Source: Parietichytrium sp. I65-24A (taxonomy: Eukaryota; Sar; Bigyra; Thraustochytrida; Thraustochytriidae). From it: a stretch of 64,000 nt of DNA. Both the position numbers and the translations under genes were made by a program. Below the pieces are notes generated by a model. That model did no database searches, was not told the origin of the DNA, and was given only the letters and a program-made list of their open reading frames with translations. How positions within the stretch are numbered: position 1 is the first letter of the stretch; each line of letters starts with the position of its first letter. The stretch spans positions 62,001-126,000 of the forward strand of contig BLSF01000056.1 in the NCBI GenBank assembly GCA_012862575.1, in the 5' to 3' direction. Shown piece by piece: positions 12,397 through 22,238 of this stretch.

Positions 12397-13374
12397 ATGG
12401 CGCCGCAGCGAGTGGGCGTGGTGGTGCTGGGTGCCGCTGCGGAGGAGCCCGCACTGAGCAGGCAGACGTATCAGAGGCGGCTGGAGCCGTGGGAGGAGGA
12501 GCAGGAGGAAGCGCTTGCCACTGCGACTGCGAATGTGAATGTGAATGGGAATGTGAATGTGAATGTGAATGATGTCGAAGATGTCGAGTCGGGAGCGACA
12601 GCAGGGATGCACGCGCCGTTGCTGGGCAACGAAGGTCAGAGGAGCGGCTCCAGATACGTCGCACGCAGCAGGAAGGGGAAGAGAGGCGGGATCGGGATGC
12701 TGGCCATGCTGGTGATGGTGGGCGTGTTCTGTATAACAGGCGCGAGACTCGCTCAAGTGGGCTTCTTCTCAGGCGGGGGCACAGGGCCGGCGACGCCCCT
12801 GGTGTCGAATGGTACGGCGAGGGAGAGAACCACTGGGACCAAGTTTAAGCTGGTGGAAACACCGCCTGGGCTGGACGATGCATTTGATCTTCTCGGACTG
12901 TCGCTGAGATCGTTGCCAAACGAGGAGCACGCGTGCGTGGTGGGGCTGTACACGGCGCACAAATTGCACGACCTTGGGAGGTGGAAGAGCCTGGCTTTGG
13001 AAAAAAAATTTGATGCGTTGTACGATGACCTCATTGCTCGCGATCATCCGCTCACACTGCGAGTCGCATTCCTCAAACCCATCCCCGGCAAGGATGTCGC
13101 CTCGAGATGGGCAGAGAGCTTGCTGAACATCCTTCGCCGCATGCAGCCGCAGAGCTCCGCTCCGCAGTTTGAGCTGGAGGAATTCCAAAAGTGGTTCCCC
13201 GAAAACGTCGCCAAGGACGATGTTGTCTGGCTGTCTTGGGACCACAACACGACTTCGTTTGCAATCAATGGCGCGGTGATCGAGTCGCGAGGGGACAGCC
13301 GCATCGGCCACGCTGTCTTCGTCAACGAGCTTTCCATACACGGACAGTCTTTGGTCAGCCTTCTCTCGGCTTGA
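12397..13374 (+). CDS. Membrane-anchored chalcone-isomerase-like protein
   Basis: A 325-residue protein. The N-terminus contains an alternating Asn-Val tract (about residues 46-58) encoded by AATGTG repeats. A basic stretch (RSRKGKRGG) and one transmembrane helix (about 99-118) follow, which suggests a single-pass anchor. The C-terminal half (about 155-325) resembles the chalcone-isomerase-like fold. It has a VGLYTAHKLHDLGRWKSL segment, then LRVAFLKPIPG, a FQKWFPENV segment and a final WLSWDHNTTSFAINGAVI strand pair. In this superfamily, proteins are either isomerases of flavonoid synthesis or non-catalytic fatty-acid-binding relatives. Catalytic residues cannot be assigned with confidence, so an enzymatic role is not claimed. 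The open frame begins at a GTG two codons earlier, and ATG at 12397 is chosen. It converges on the F-box gene downstream. Confidence 0.5.
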   Translation: MAPQRVGVVVLGAAAEEPALSRQTYQRRLEPWEEEQEEALATATANVNVNGNVNVNVNDVEDVESGATAGMHAPLLGNEGQRSGSRYVARSRKGKRGGIGMLAMLVMVGVFCITGARLAQVGFFSGGGTGPATPLVSNGTARERTTGTKFKLVETPPGLDDAFDLLGLSLRSLPNEEHACVVGLYTAHKLHDLGRWKSLALEKKFDALYDDLIARDHPLTLRVAFLKPIPGKDVASRWAESLLNILRRMQPQSSAPQFELEEFQKWFPENVAKDDVVWLSWDHNTTSFAINGAVIESRGDSRIGHAVFVNELSIHGQSLVSLLSA

Positions 13375-13902
13375 AAAGAACATGAGGAGCCCCATTGTGG
13401 GCGACTTGATATTGTATAGTGCTATTAATTCTTTTCCTCCTGCCCAAGTAGATGTCTTGAACGAGCGATGGGCTCACGTGGCAACGCGCTTTCGCGAGAT
13501 GGGCAGGAGATGTTTATATAAGAACCTATTTTGATCATTTTTCAATCGATTTGAGGTAAGCAAAATAGTAACATGCTTTTGCGCGATGTGGATGACGCAA
13601 TAATAACGCCAACTGTTTGTATCGATCACAGCAAAGCAAAGCAAAACAAAACAAAACAAAAATCACAATAAGCTTAATCATCTTTCTCCTTTCACCACAG
13701 GGCATATTTTACACTTTTCAGATGCAGTTATCTACCTCGTCTATCGTCTTCACAGTCATGGCGATGAGAGGCAAGGCAGAACAAATTTACACACACCGAC
13801 TCATATTACATCACGATGCGCAGCTCAGCTTAGCGCGGCGCTCGCGGCTGATATTTACTCTCTCTCTCTCTCTCTCTCTCCTTTTACTTCACTCACTCAA
13901 AG
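13375..13902. other. Convergent 3' intergenic region
   Basis: 528 bases between two convergent genes. It holds their 3' untranslated regions and a (CT)n run at about 13859-13880. No gene is seen. Confidence 0.6.
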
Positions 13903-15846
13903 TCAGATGATCACATCTGCCAGAGCTTGTGTGGCGCTTGAGCGCTGCCCTGGACCTTCCACGCTACTCCATCGAAGCCTCCGAATACTGTGCCTGCCGT
14001 TCGCGTCCCATCGTATAAGCGATGGAAGGTTTCCGTAAAAGTTGTTATTCAAAGTCCCTCGAGCGATATTGTCGCGCTCTAGGATGAAAGGGTGTCTCGA
14101 GCTCATGTCCGAGTCCCTGGGCTGGGAGCTTGTGACCTGGTACGTCAGCTGCGACAGCAGACAAAAGCCAAACCAGAAGAAGAGTGGCGAGAACGCTTTG
14201 ACGTATGTTATGGTGGTTTCGCTTTTCAGCATAATCTTTACCACCAAGAGGACGGCGAACACCACCAGCGGAGCAATGCAAATAAAGAGCAGGATGATCG
14301 ACTTGATGTCATCGCAGCGGTCGGCCTTGTTTTTAGAAAAGAACATGGACACTGCAATGAAAATGAAGAAACATAACAGCAAACCCTCCAAGATCCATAT
14401 GGGAGTGAACACTACAGCAGCACTCGCCGTGATATATCCGTCCAGGTGCAAAGGCAGGATCAAGCAAAAGGTGAATAATGGCAGCCAAATAATGACCAGC
14501 GGGGCAACGAAGGGGAACTTGTCCTGGCTTTCTTCCTTGGCTTTCAGCACGATACTCGTCGCAAATGCCAGGAAGGTCGCCCATAGCGGCGTGAACGTCA
14601 CGCACCAATTGTAGGCGCTCGAATACACCAACTTGAAGCCGAGCATCAGCACGAACGCGAACGCCACTATGTACAGGCCCAGGCCGACCAACATGTCTCT
14701 TCGCCGTTCGCGGAACGTCTTGATCATACAATACTGCACAAGGTTACTCGAGCTGTAAAAGATTCCATAGAAAACTGAGTCATCCTTCGCTTTCTTCTGG
14801 TACAAAAAAACACACGCGATGATGGTCAGTCCGAGCGCAATAAACATGACGAGAATAGGCGTCAGCATGACCCAAGGGCGATACGGTATAAGTTCGTCAA
14901 GCTGGCAGGAGACCAGCACCAACGTCACCAGCGGGCACACAAAGAAGAGAGGGCTGAAGATCTGGAAGAAAACCAGCCACAGGAGCCGCTCAATTTTGCT
15001 GCGCTGCTTTTTGTGCAGCGCGATCTTTTCACTGATGCGGCGCTCCTCTACAGCCAGCCTCAGTCGGTCTCCGTACTCCCTTATCCTCTCCAGGTATATC
15101 GCCTTAGCTGGGAACACGTCTGCCACATTGTTTCTGCCGTCTGCGTGCCACGTCGGACTACTGCAAGACCTGTGCTGCCTTATGCGCTCCTCCTGGATAC
15201 TCGACCCATCCCCTGCGGAGGTCCGAGCTCTCAGGCGCTCAGTCCCTGGAGAGCTGGTCTCGGCGAGCGCAAGGTCGCCATTTCCGTCGGAACTTTCCAG
15301 CTCCATCCCCGTTACACTGAGCGCCTCGATAGGCACCAACGTTTCGCCGTCTCCGCTGCCCGCTGCCCCAGAGACTCCACCGGGGTATATCGAATTGTAC
15401 ACATCCGCGGACGATGCCATCTCCATACGCTCCATTTCCATGCGGTCCAGCGCCGCAGTGGCATAAACTTGCTGCTGCTCCGTTCCTGGAACACGCGGCG
15501 CTTCTCCATTGTCCCCGTCAACATGCCGTTCCTCGCGGAGAAATCTGCGTCTATCTGCAATGATCAACTCCCCGTTCGTCGCTGCGGTGGAGAACATCCT
15601 GAATTCAGACCCTTTAAGCAGAGGTCCGGAAAAGTCCAGAAACAAGAGTCGATGCCATAACCGCGGGTCGTCGCACGATAGTTTCATCGCCCTGCATGAC
15701 GAACCCAGTTGCAGCAGCGCCTTGGCGTCCAGGTAGATGAGCAGCTTCGAAACTAGAACCGCATATGGAAGTCGTACCAGCTCGCCCCCTTGCCGCGGAG
15801 GGCACAACGTGTCCCCACTGCGGGTACGCGCCCAAGACCACGCCAT
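13903..15846 (-). CDS. F-box plus TMEM185-type multispan membrane protein
   Basis: A 647-residue protein. Residues about 24-70 look like an F-box (LPYAVLVSKLLIYLDAKALL, then CRAMKLSCDDPRLWHRL), the motif that binds SKP1 in SCF ubiquitin ligases. A polar linker of about 200 residues follows. From about 287 to 590 there are roughly eight hydrophobic helices in the arrangement of the TMEM185/Fragile-X-F family, for example PWVMLTPILVMFIALGLTII and WCVTFTPLWATFLAFATSIV. The C-terminal tail is polar. The start ATG is at 15844-15846. From family knowledge, some plant relatives of this membrane family carry a RING finger, so a link with ubiquitination would not be unprecedented. The role here, perhaps a membrane-tethered SCF adaptor, is inference. 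It is convergent with the chalcone-isomerase-like gene and divergent from the WW/FF gene. Confidence 0.68.
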   Translation of the reverse strand: MAWSWARTRSGDTLCPPRQGGELVRLPYAVLVSKLLIYLDAKALLQLGSSCRAMKLSCDDPRLWHRLLFLDFSGPLLKGSEFRMFSTAATNGELIIADRRRFLREERHVDGDNGEAPRVPGTEQQQVYATAALDRMEMERMEMASSADVYNSIYPGGVSGAAGSGDGETLVPIEALSVTGMELESSDGNGDLALAETSSPGTERLRARTSAGDGSSIQEERIRQHRSCSSPTWHADGRNNVADVFPAKAIYLERIREYGDRLRLAVEERRISEKIALHKKQRSKIERLLWLVFFQIFSPLFFVCPLVTLVLVSCQLDELIPYRPWVMLTPILVMFIALGLTIIACVFLYQKKAKDDSVFYGIFYSSSNLVQYCMIKTFRERRRDMLVGLGLYIVAFAFVLMLGFKLVYSSAYNWCVTFTPLWATFLAFATSIVLKAKEESQDKFPFVAPLVIIWLPLFTFCLILPLHLDGYITASAAVVFTPIWILEGLLLCFFIFIAVSMFFSKNKADRCDDIKSIILLFICIAPLVVFAVLLVVKIMLKSETTITYVKAFSPLFFWFGFCLLSQLTYQVTSSQPRDSDMSSRHPFILERDNIARGTLNNNFYGNLPSLIRWDANGRHSIRRLRWSSVEGPGQRSSATQALADVII

Positions 15847-16916
15847 GCGCGCCGTGCACCCCGCTCTTTTCCTCCTCTCTCCTTCTTCAACTGTATGAAA
15901 TCCACTCCAACTCGGACTCGCTCAGCTGGGTGGGCGCACGTCTTTTGCTTTTTTGCTTCTTTGCTTTTTTGCTCTTTTGCTTTTTACGTTCTCCTCCGGG
16001 CAGTCAAAATACGCAGAACGCCCAAAAGTGTTCTTGCAATTACTTGTACAGATGTATAGATAGGAAGACGCCACTGGCGAGACGAGGATGGGAAACTTCC
16101 TTTTTCCTTTGCAGGCGAAGAGCACGGCCGTTTCTGCTCTGAGGAAAGTGTACACGTACGCGCGCGCAACAGCAACGTATGCCACCGTATGCCACTGAAC
16201 GGAACCGTTTCTAGGCGTTCTGGGTAGGAGGACGTAGGACCTTGGGTCTACCCGTCTTGTGTGGATTGTGGAGGTAAGAGTTCAGTGGAAGATAGATAGA
16301 GGCTTGCGTAGTAGGCGGCGTAGAAAGGGTATGGTGTTAAGCGGTAATGTGTTGGTCTTTCTTCTAAATTCTACTACTTGTCGACTTGGTAATACTATTT
16401 GACGTAGGAAAATAGATCTGGTTCGTTAGCTGCTCGGAATGGGAAAGGTCTAAGGTTTATACTAGCTAGAAAATAGCAACTGCATGTCGGTATCGGGTTC
16501 TGCTGGCGCTCGCGGAACCCAACGAGGTTCGTGCCACCAAACTCACGAGTCGATTTCTTCCCCTCATTTATCTCAATATAACTATTATTAATATCTCATT
16601 ATATCAAAAACTCACACGACCAAAACTCTCCGTCAAACTCTCGCGGCCTTCTCATTCCCAGGAACCAAAGGTAAACTCTCTACGACTTCTCTAGCTAAGC
16701 TATCTACCAGGGTCTACTACTTCAGCTCTTCTTAGTAGCTACTAGCTAGTAGCTAGCCATGTCCACACTCCGCTATGTATAACACTAGATGAATTTTACT
16801 ACCATTGGGACTAGTGGAGCAGGTGAGACGAGACAAACTTTTTCCCCACACTTGAAAGTCTTGCGGGGAAGGTATCGTACATGGTACATGGTACATGGTA
16901 CATGGTACATCGGGGT
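15847..16916. promoter_or_regulatory. Divergent intergenic/promoter region
   Basis: This 1.07-kb region separates the minus-strand F-box/TMEM185 gene from the plus-strand WW/FF gene and must hold both promoters. It contains a TTTTGC/CTTTTT-rich tract at about 15945-15990 and a heptamer tandem repeat at 16877-16910. No core promoter element is clear enough to name. Confidence 0.45.
16877..16910 (+). repeat. GTACATG heptamer tandem repeat with upstream ATGs
   Basis: Nearly five copies of GTACATG end seven bases before the ATG chosen for the WW/FF protein. The 7-nt period places ATGs at 16881, 16888, 16895 and 16902, covering all three frames. Two of them (16881 and 16902) are in frame with the downstream gene. 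Confidence 0.9.
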
Positions 16917-17561
16917 ATGAAAGAAGAAACGACGGTCCCCACAGTGTGGGAGGCACTGCGAGCCCGGGACGGTTCTCTGTACTTTTGCCAGCGAACCCGT
17001 CGCCAGGTGCGGGGAAGCGGCAACAGCGCCTTCGAGCTGGACCCCTCAAGCGCCACCTTCCAGCGCCCGCCCCCCGGGGACCTCATCGCCGGCGCAATTC
17101 CCGCAGCTGCGGGGACTTCCCCCGCAGGTCCCGCAGGTCCCGCAGGTCCCGCAGGTCCCGCAGTTGTGGATGCCGGCGCACAGCTGGAGACGGTGCTGGC
17201 CGCGAACGACGCGAGCAGCTGGGACTGTTTCGTGGCGGATAAATGCGACGGGGAACGGTACTTTTGCAATAAGGTGTCGGGAGAAAGAACGTGGCGCGTA
17301 CCCCCAGGATGCCAGGGCAAGCAGCCGGTGAATGTACGCGAGAGCTGGCTTGTGTTCGCGAGCGAGGAAAGGGGTGGCAGGAGGTACTATTTTAACAAGA
17401 TGTCCAAGGAGTGTACGTGGCTCAGGCCCGCGGAGTTGGGCGACGCTGCGGAAGATGAGCCGGGACACGATGAGAATCCTACAGACGAAATGGAGGGGGA
17501 AGATGCCTTTGTTGGCCAGGATGGAGAGGAATTTGTCGTGCCAGAGGACTTTGACATAGAC

Positions 17562-17596
<35 letters not shown>

Positions 17597-18266
17597 CGAA
17601 GGTCTAGACAAGGCTGAGCTGCTGGGTAATAATGCTGATGAGGATGTAGAGACCAAGACGGCGATTAAGGTACAGGATACAGGAGGCCTCGTTGGAGGAG
17701 AGGCGGAGGGCGCCGACACGAGCGTGGAGAATGGGGAGAAAACGACTGAAGAGACGGTGAGGAATGAAGCCCAGCGAAGGGCTGAAGAGTTGCGCGCCTC
17801 GTTTGAGGCGGAGCAGCTGGGGAAGATTCGAATGCGCTTTGAGGCGCTGCTGGAGGAAAGGGGCGTTCAACCACATTCGCTATGGTCGAATTGGGCCAGC
17901 AAGATCAACGCCGATCAGCGAGCCGCCGATGCCCCGATTGAGCATCGGGCGAAATGGTTTGTAGCCTTTACCCGCAGCCTGATCGGAAAAGAAAAAGAAG
18001 TGCGCATCCGCCGTATAAAGCGTGCTAAACAGATATTCAAGGAGCTTCGCAAGAACGAGCCGCAAATCGCGTCCATATTGGAGCAGTTGCGAGCTTCTCC
18101 TTCTGAGCTTGTGAACCAGATTGAGCTCGCCATAACCCGAGATGATGATGGATTTCTTGATAAGTCACTTGCACTGCGTGCTCGTGCCGCCCTCGCTATC
18201 CTCACTCCAAAGGATAAAGTTCGGGTTTTCATGCCGCGAGGCAAGCTTAGGTTAGGTGAGTCCTAG
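16917..18266 (+). CDS. TCERG1/CA150-like WW and FF domain protein
   Basis: A 449-residue protein resembling the nuclear factors TCERG1/CA150 and Prp40, which link RNA polymerase II elongation to splicing. It has a degenerate WW-like segment near the N-terminus (VPTVWEALRARDGSLYF) and an Ala-Gly-Pro repeat. Two WW domains follow at about 101-130 (SWDCFVADKCDGERYF...W) and 141-172 (ESWLVFASEERGGRRYYF...W). Next come a poly-Asp tract at about 213-228 and one FF-like domain at about 297-360 (RFEALLEERGVQPHSLW, then RAKQIFKELRKN), close to the first FF of TCERG1. Animal TCERG1 has six FF domains, so this is a short version. The last codons (TTAGGTGAGTCCTAG) look like a 5' splice site, so a further exon is possible. 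The start could also be at 16881 or 16902. It converges on the TLDc gene. Confidence 0.7.
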
Positions 18267-18572
18267 CAAGTGTACATTGTGTGTTAGTGGTCGAGTTTGG
18301 CGCAAGAAAAGCTCGTAGTATGCGCGAGAGTGGGGTCGATTGCACAAATGTGTTTCATTACTAGCGTGGCTTTTGAACTGATGTTCTTTGCCTGTACTCG
18401 CCAAACTTTAGAGAAAACAACAACAATTTTTTATTGTGAAAAATAATAAGATTAGATAAAATAAAACTAAAACCACACATTTTACATGAGAGCACAAGCA
18501 AAAACAAGGAGAGAAAAAGGGGCCTCCGCACACTCTCCTTCCATCAGAGCACACAGATAGTTTCTACAGCCT
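18267..18572. other. Convergent 3' intergenic region
   Basis: 306 bases between the convergent WW/FF and TLDc genes. It is A/T-rich in the middle (around 18415-18485), as expected for 3' untranslated and polyadenylation sequence. No gene is seen. Confidence 0.5.
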
Positions 18573-20303
18573 TTACACCATGGACTTTAACCCTTTTCGC
18601 GGCCGGGCACTGCTGCTTGGAGAGCTGGTGGCGGCCAACGTAAAGCCCCACACTTCCACTGTACAACACCGGAACCGCTCTTCACTCGACAAACAGGAAT
18701 ATTTTTCAAAGGTAGGCGATCCTTCCTCGCTAGTGCCGTTGTCCAAGAACGCGTCCAAGAAGAGCGCAAACTTGCCTCCTCCTCCAAACGCGATCATCTC
18801 TTTCGTGCTGACAACGTATTGGTCATTCTTGCCTGACCACTTGTGCACACGAAAGTTGGGATGCAGCTGGAAGATGAAGGACTCCCCGGTTCCGTAGTAC
18901 ACCCTGTCCCCAGGATGGAGCGACTCCGAGCAAAATCCTCCAAACACTGCGCGGTTCATGTCCATCACCACGAGGAAAAATGGGCCCTCGCCTGCAGCAC
19001 GCTGGTATAGCGTCTGCAAATTGTAGCCATGTAGGTCTGTAGAGAATAGCAGGAGCCAATCTTTGCACGCCAGGCGAGGGGGAATGTACTTGCAAAGGTT
19101 CTTCATACACGTCTCACTCACTATGGAGCGGAATCCGGTCGGGGAGCCTTTTAACTTGGGAACATACGATCCAGTAAGCGACATTTTCTTCAGTTCCAGC
19201 AGCATACTATCTTTGGTGGACGTTGCCTCGCGGGCCTTCCCGGAATCTTGAAGGTCGCTAAATCTTGATTTGGGCAAGCTAAAGGCCGCCTTCTTTCCTA
19301 CTGATATCGCCTCCACCGCACGGCTGATGATGATTGGGAGATGAAAAGAAAGCCTGCGTTTGACCCAGTTCCCGATTCTGTCCATCGTAAAGCGGATTCT
19401 CGCATTTCTTCTCAAGAGGACAACAATGCCAAAGAGAAACATCATGATCAGCATATACATTCGCCGACTCTGGGCTCTTGAACTCCCGGGGTCACCATCC
19501 AGGAGATTATCGAAAGCAATTGACCCATCCCCGTCCTTGAGATGCTCAAACCTCCTTCCCTTCAAAGTCTCTTCCATCAACGCCTGCGCGGCCTTCGGGT
19601 CAACCGACGAAATCGGCTCTGATCCAGGTAGCGGCGGCGGAGGTGGGGCAGGGATCAACCCGTCCGCTCCGCCAGCATTCCCATCACCATCCTTCTCCTT
19701 GTCGACATCTCCCGAAACGGCACTGACCGGGCCCACGCCCTTGTTCTCAACGGCATTCGGCGCCACTTCCTGATGACGTTCGGTCATGTCATTCAACATC
19801 CCCTGCTGGGGACTTCCTTTCGCCCAGGACATTATTTGTTCGCCGCCCGATCCCGATGATGACCTCTCATCCACAGAGTTTCCTCCCTCAGCATGCTCCC
19901 CGGTTGCGCCGCCATCTGTCGTATCATCAAATTCCCCATCATCAAACTTCATCGCATCGCTATGCACGCCATGCACGCTATGCACGCCATGCACGCTATG
20001 CACGCTATGCACGATTCCACTCTCATGAAAATCGACTTTCTCATCAGCGTCATTCGCATTTGTAACGACAATTTCGTCGCCTTGAACCCGCACTGATGTC
20101 TCCTCATCCTGCTGCTTCAACACTTCCGATCCGTCCGTTACGTCCGTTACGTCCGCCGCGGACACATCACCGGACACTTCTCCGGCGCCTTGGTAGACTT
20201 CGTCCGCGCGTACCCTTGGGAAATTCGCCGAGGAACACGCCAGGAACGCCAGGAACACCAAGAACGCGCTGCGCACCGCACTTGCAAGTCGCCCGCGGGC
20301 CAT
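18573..20303 (-). CDS. Signal-peptide/TM-anchored TLDc domain protein
   Basis: A 576-residue protein. It starts with a signal peptide (RSAFLVFLAFLACSSA), then a low-complexity acidic region of about 250 residues containing an in-frame His-Ser/Gly-Val repeat (HSVHGVHSVHGVHS). One transmembrane helix lies at about 280-298 (YMLIMMFLFGIVVLL). The C-terminal TLDc domain spans about 388-560 (SETCMKNLCKYIPPRLACKD, WLLLFSTDLHGYNLQTLY, GGFCSESL, FGGGGKFALFLD, CTVEVWGF). In OXR1/NCOA7-type proteins the TLDc domain is linked to oxidative-stress resistance and V-ATPase regulation. Here the topology would place TLDc on the cytosolic side of a membrane. The open frame continues upstream only through a TTG, and ATG at 20303 gives a clean signal peptide. 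Confidence 0.8.
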   Translation of the reverse strand: MARGRLASAVRSAFLVFLAFLACSSANFPRVRADEVYQGAGEVSGDVSAADVTDVTDGSEVLKQQDEETSVRVQGDEIVVTNANDADEKVDFHESGIVHSVHSVHGVHSVHGVHSDAMKFDDGEFDDTTDGGATGEHAEGGNSVDERSSSGSGGEQIMSWAKGSPQQGMLNDMTERHQEVAPNAVENKGVGPVSAVSGDVDKEKDGDGNAGGADGLIPAPPPPPLPGSEPISSVDPKAAQALMEETLKGRRFEHLKDGDGSIAFDNLLDGDPGSSRAQSRRMYMLIMMFLFGIVVLLRRNARIRFTMDRIGNWVKRRLSFHLPIIISRAVEAISVGKKAAFSLPKSRFSDLQDSGKAREATSTKDSMLLELKKMSLTGSYVPKLKGSPTGFRSIVSETCMKNLCKYIPPRLACKDWLLLFSTDLHGYNLQTLYQRAAGEGPFFLVVMDMNRAVFGGFCSESLHPGDRVYYGTGESFIFQLHPNFRVHKWSGKNDQYVVSTKEMIAFGGGGKFALFLDAFLDNGTSEEGSPTFEKYSCLSSEERFRCCTVEVWGFTLAATSSPSSSARPRKGLKSMV

Positions 20304-20841
20304 TCCGAGCGGTCCGCTGGAGTTTGGTCCCGCCGAGGAATTAACCCACACCGCAGGGGTGCGCGCGTGTATCCTCGACGAAAATAAAATTCGCCGCGGA
20401 CACTTTTGTTCCAATAGGGTGTTAGGTAACCTGTCCTCGCTCCTCTTTCTGCCTCTTTCTCTCTCGATGCCTGAGGCAAAAAAAGAAAATGAATGGTTAA
20501 AGAAACAGGTAACTAACTGTTACCAGCCAAGTTAAGATGTGAAATATTTGAAAATACGCGCGTACGTTTTCTTCAAACTGAAAGAGATCATCTTCTACCA
20601 TATGTCATAAGATATGGACTATCTGGAATATCTTAATATCTGAAAATATGAGGACGCTTTCAATTCTTTTTAGTATTAGCGACAGGACTACTGCACTGAT
20701 AAGATTCCCGTATCAGCTCCTAGCTCTTTCCGCAGTAACTCGGAGGGTGTACGCGAGGCAAGTATTTGCTGCGGGGTTGCATGTACGTACCTTTTAGGCC
20801 CTCATTAGCATAAATTGTAGCTGCGCACAGTGTGTTGGGAG
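20304..20841. promoter_or_regulatory. Divergent intergenic/promoter region
   Basis: 538 bases between the minus-strand TLDc gene and plus-strand MED22, expected to contain both promoters. The middle is A/T-rich (about 20530-20660). I could not identify a specific element. Confidence 0.4.
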
Positions 20842-21507
20842 ATGTCGCGCAGCAACGAGCAGGTGGCGTTCGCGCAAAAGTTACGGGACTCGCTCGACAC
20901 AGTGTTGGAGAGCTACGTGAGGATCCTTCAAGCTGCCAAAATCGGCGGCAAAGTAAGTACAAGTACGACGCGGACAAGAACTGTTGCCATCTTGGATGTC
21001 TTGGATATCTTGGATGTTTTGTTTTGCATCATCGAATTCAGATGTCTGTTTGTTTGGAGCCAAAAACTGACCTTGAGCTTGGCCTGAGTGCAGTCGCAAG
21101 CTAGAGAGGCAGCCGAAAGAGAGCGGTTGCAACTGACAGCGCATGCTGCAGGCGTGGTAAGTGTGGCGAGACGGTTGGTCTTTACCTTTTTTTTTGCGAC
21201 TTGCTGAGATTTGATTGAAGATGAGGCGCTCACGACCCTTTTGATCGATTGATTTGATTGATTGATTGATCGACTGCAATCTGCTCAGGTAGCAGAAGCC
21301 CAGAGCCTTTTCAAGCTGATCACCGAGGTAAAGCTCTCGGTGCTCACGTCCAACTTGGAAGATCTGAACTCGATTGTGGAGGACAGAAACAAATCTTTTG
21401 AAGCAGAGAAGACAGCTTCTGAAAAAGAACTGAAAATGTTTCAAGCAGATATTGACTCTGCACTATTAAAGTTGGAACAACATTACTATAGCTCGGTGTA
21501 CAGGTAA
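20842..21507 (+). CDS. MED22: Mediator complex subunit 22 (three exons)
   Basis: A 130-residue protein from exons 20842-20952, 21094-21156 and 21289-21507. The introns are 141 and 132 nt, both phase 0 with GTAAGT donors and CAG acceptors. MED22 is a head-module subunit of Mediator, which connects transcription factors to RNA polymerase II. The N-terminal helix (FAQKLRDSLDTVLESYVRIL, QAAKIGGK) matches the family start, where a helix with FTEIIKTAKI is typical. A second helical part (EAQSLFKLITEVKLSVLTSN) matches the LMKLVSDLKQFLILND region of animal MED22. The length fits short fungal and algal members. The second intron contains GATT repeats near its 3' end. The convergent neighbour is EMC5. 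The identification rests on helix pattern and key residues, so confidence is moderate. Confidence 0.7.
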
Positions 21508-21692
21508 CTTCCAGAATGGGGCGAGATTCACGTTCCTCCCTCTTCTCTTTTTCGCCCCGGGAGCGCTCAATCCATTTGTTTCTGCTGGGCACTACTGGCC
21601 GGCTTACTCAAATTCTTGCGCAGCAAGATCGTATCCGCATCGCCAATGACTCCGGTTTTTTCTCTCTCGCGGACTCGTTTCCATAACGCCGT

Positions 21693-22238
21693 CTAGTTGC
21701 CCTTCTGCAAGCGCGCGCGCAAAGCTTTGGCGCGATGATTGTAAGTACGGAAGCTTGGGTCGTCCCAGAACTGCTCCCATGTCCTATTGAAAAGAAATAG
21801 AAAACAGAACATCAAGAACAACCACATGAAAAAAAGAGTGAAAAATTGTGAGATCAAACCAAGAAACATCTGCCTCGCATTCTTCAACTTACACCTTGTT
21901 CAGCATGGCGGAGCCGTCGATCGGTAACAACTTGCCAGCGCTGAGCAGCGCACCAAATACGGCCACCAACACTCCTGCGAGCGTCTCGACTTTCACATCC
22001 CAAGGCAGATAATCCGCCTCAAGTTCAATCCCTGCCGCCGTGGCCAGCTCTTTATCTGCAAACTCACAAAATTGGGCATTCCTATCAGCGCATTCCAACA
22101 ACACAACAAAAACAACAACAACAACAACAACAACATCTCTTTTGGCAAATAAACCACACAAAACTCACAGTGAACTGCAGAGAAGGACGCGTGCACCAGC
22201 AGGAGGATCCCTGCCCACGCCACTGCGGAACCAAACAT
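21693..22238 (-). CDS. EMC5: ER membrane protein complex subunit 5 (three exons)
   Basis: A 107-residue protein from exons 22238-22169, 22055-21893 and 21783-21693 on the minus strand. The introns are 113 and 109 nt, with donors GTGAGT and GTAAGT and acceptors GCAG and ATAG. EMC5 (MMGT family) is a two-helix subunit of the ER membrane complex, which inserts membrane proteins. Exon 1 encodes the first helix (AWAGILLLVHASFSAVH, compare GLFALAHAAFSAAQH in human). Exon 2 encodes an amphipathic link and the second helix (VETLAGVLVAVFGALLSAG). Exon 3 encodes WEQFWDDPSFRTYNHRAKAL, matching the conserved HPSFYVFNHRGRVL tail. The frames join exactly (Tyr across intron 1, Val across intron 2), which supports the splice sites. 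The start is the ATG at 22238; the GTG two codons upstream is ignored. It is divergent from dapB. Confidence 0.85.
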
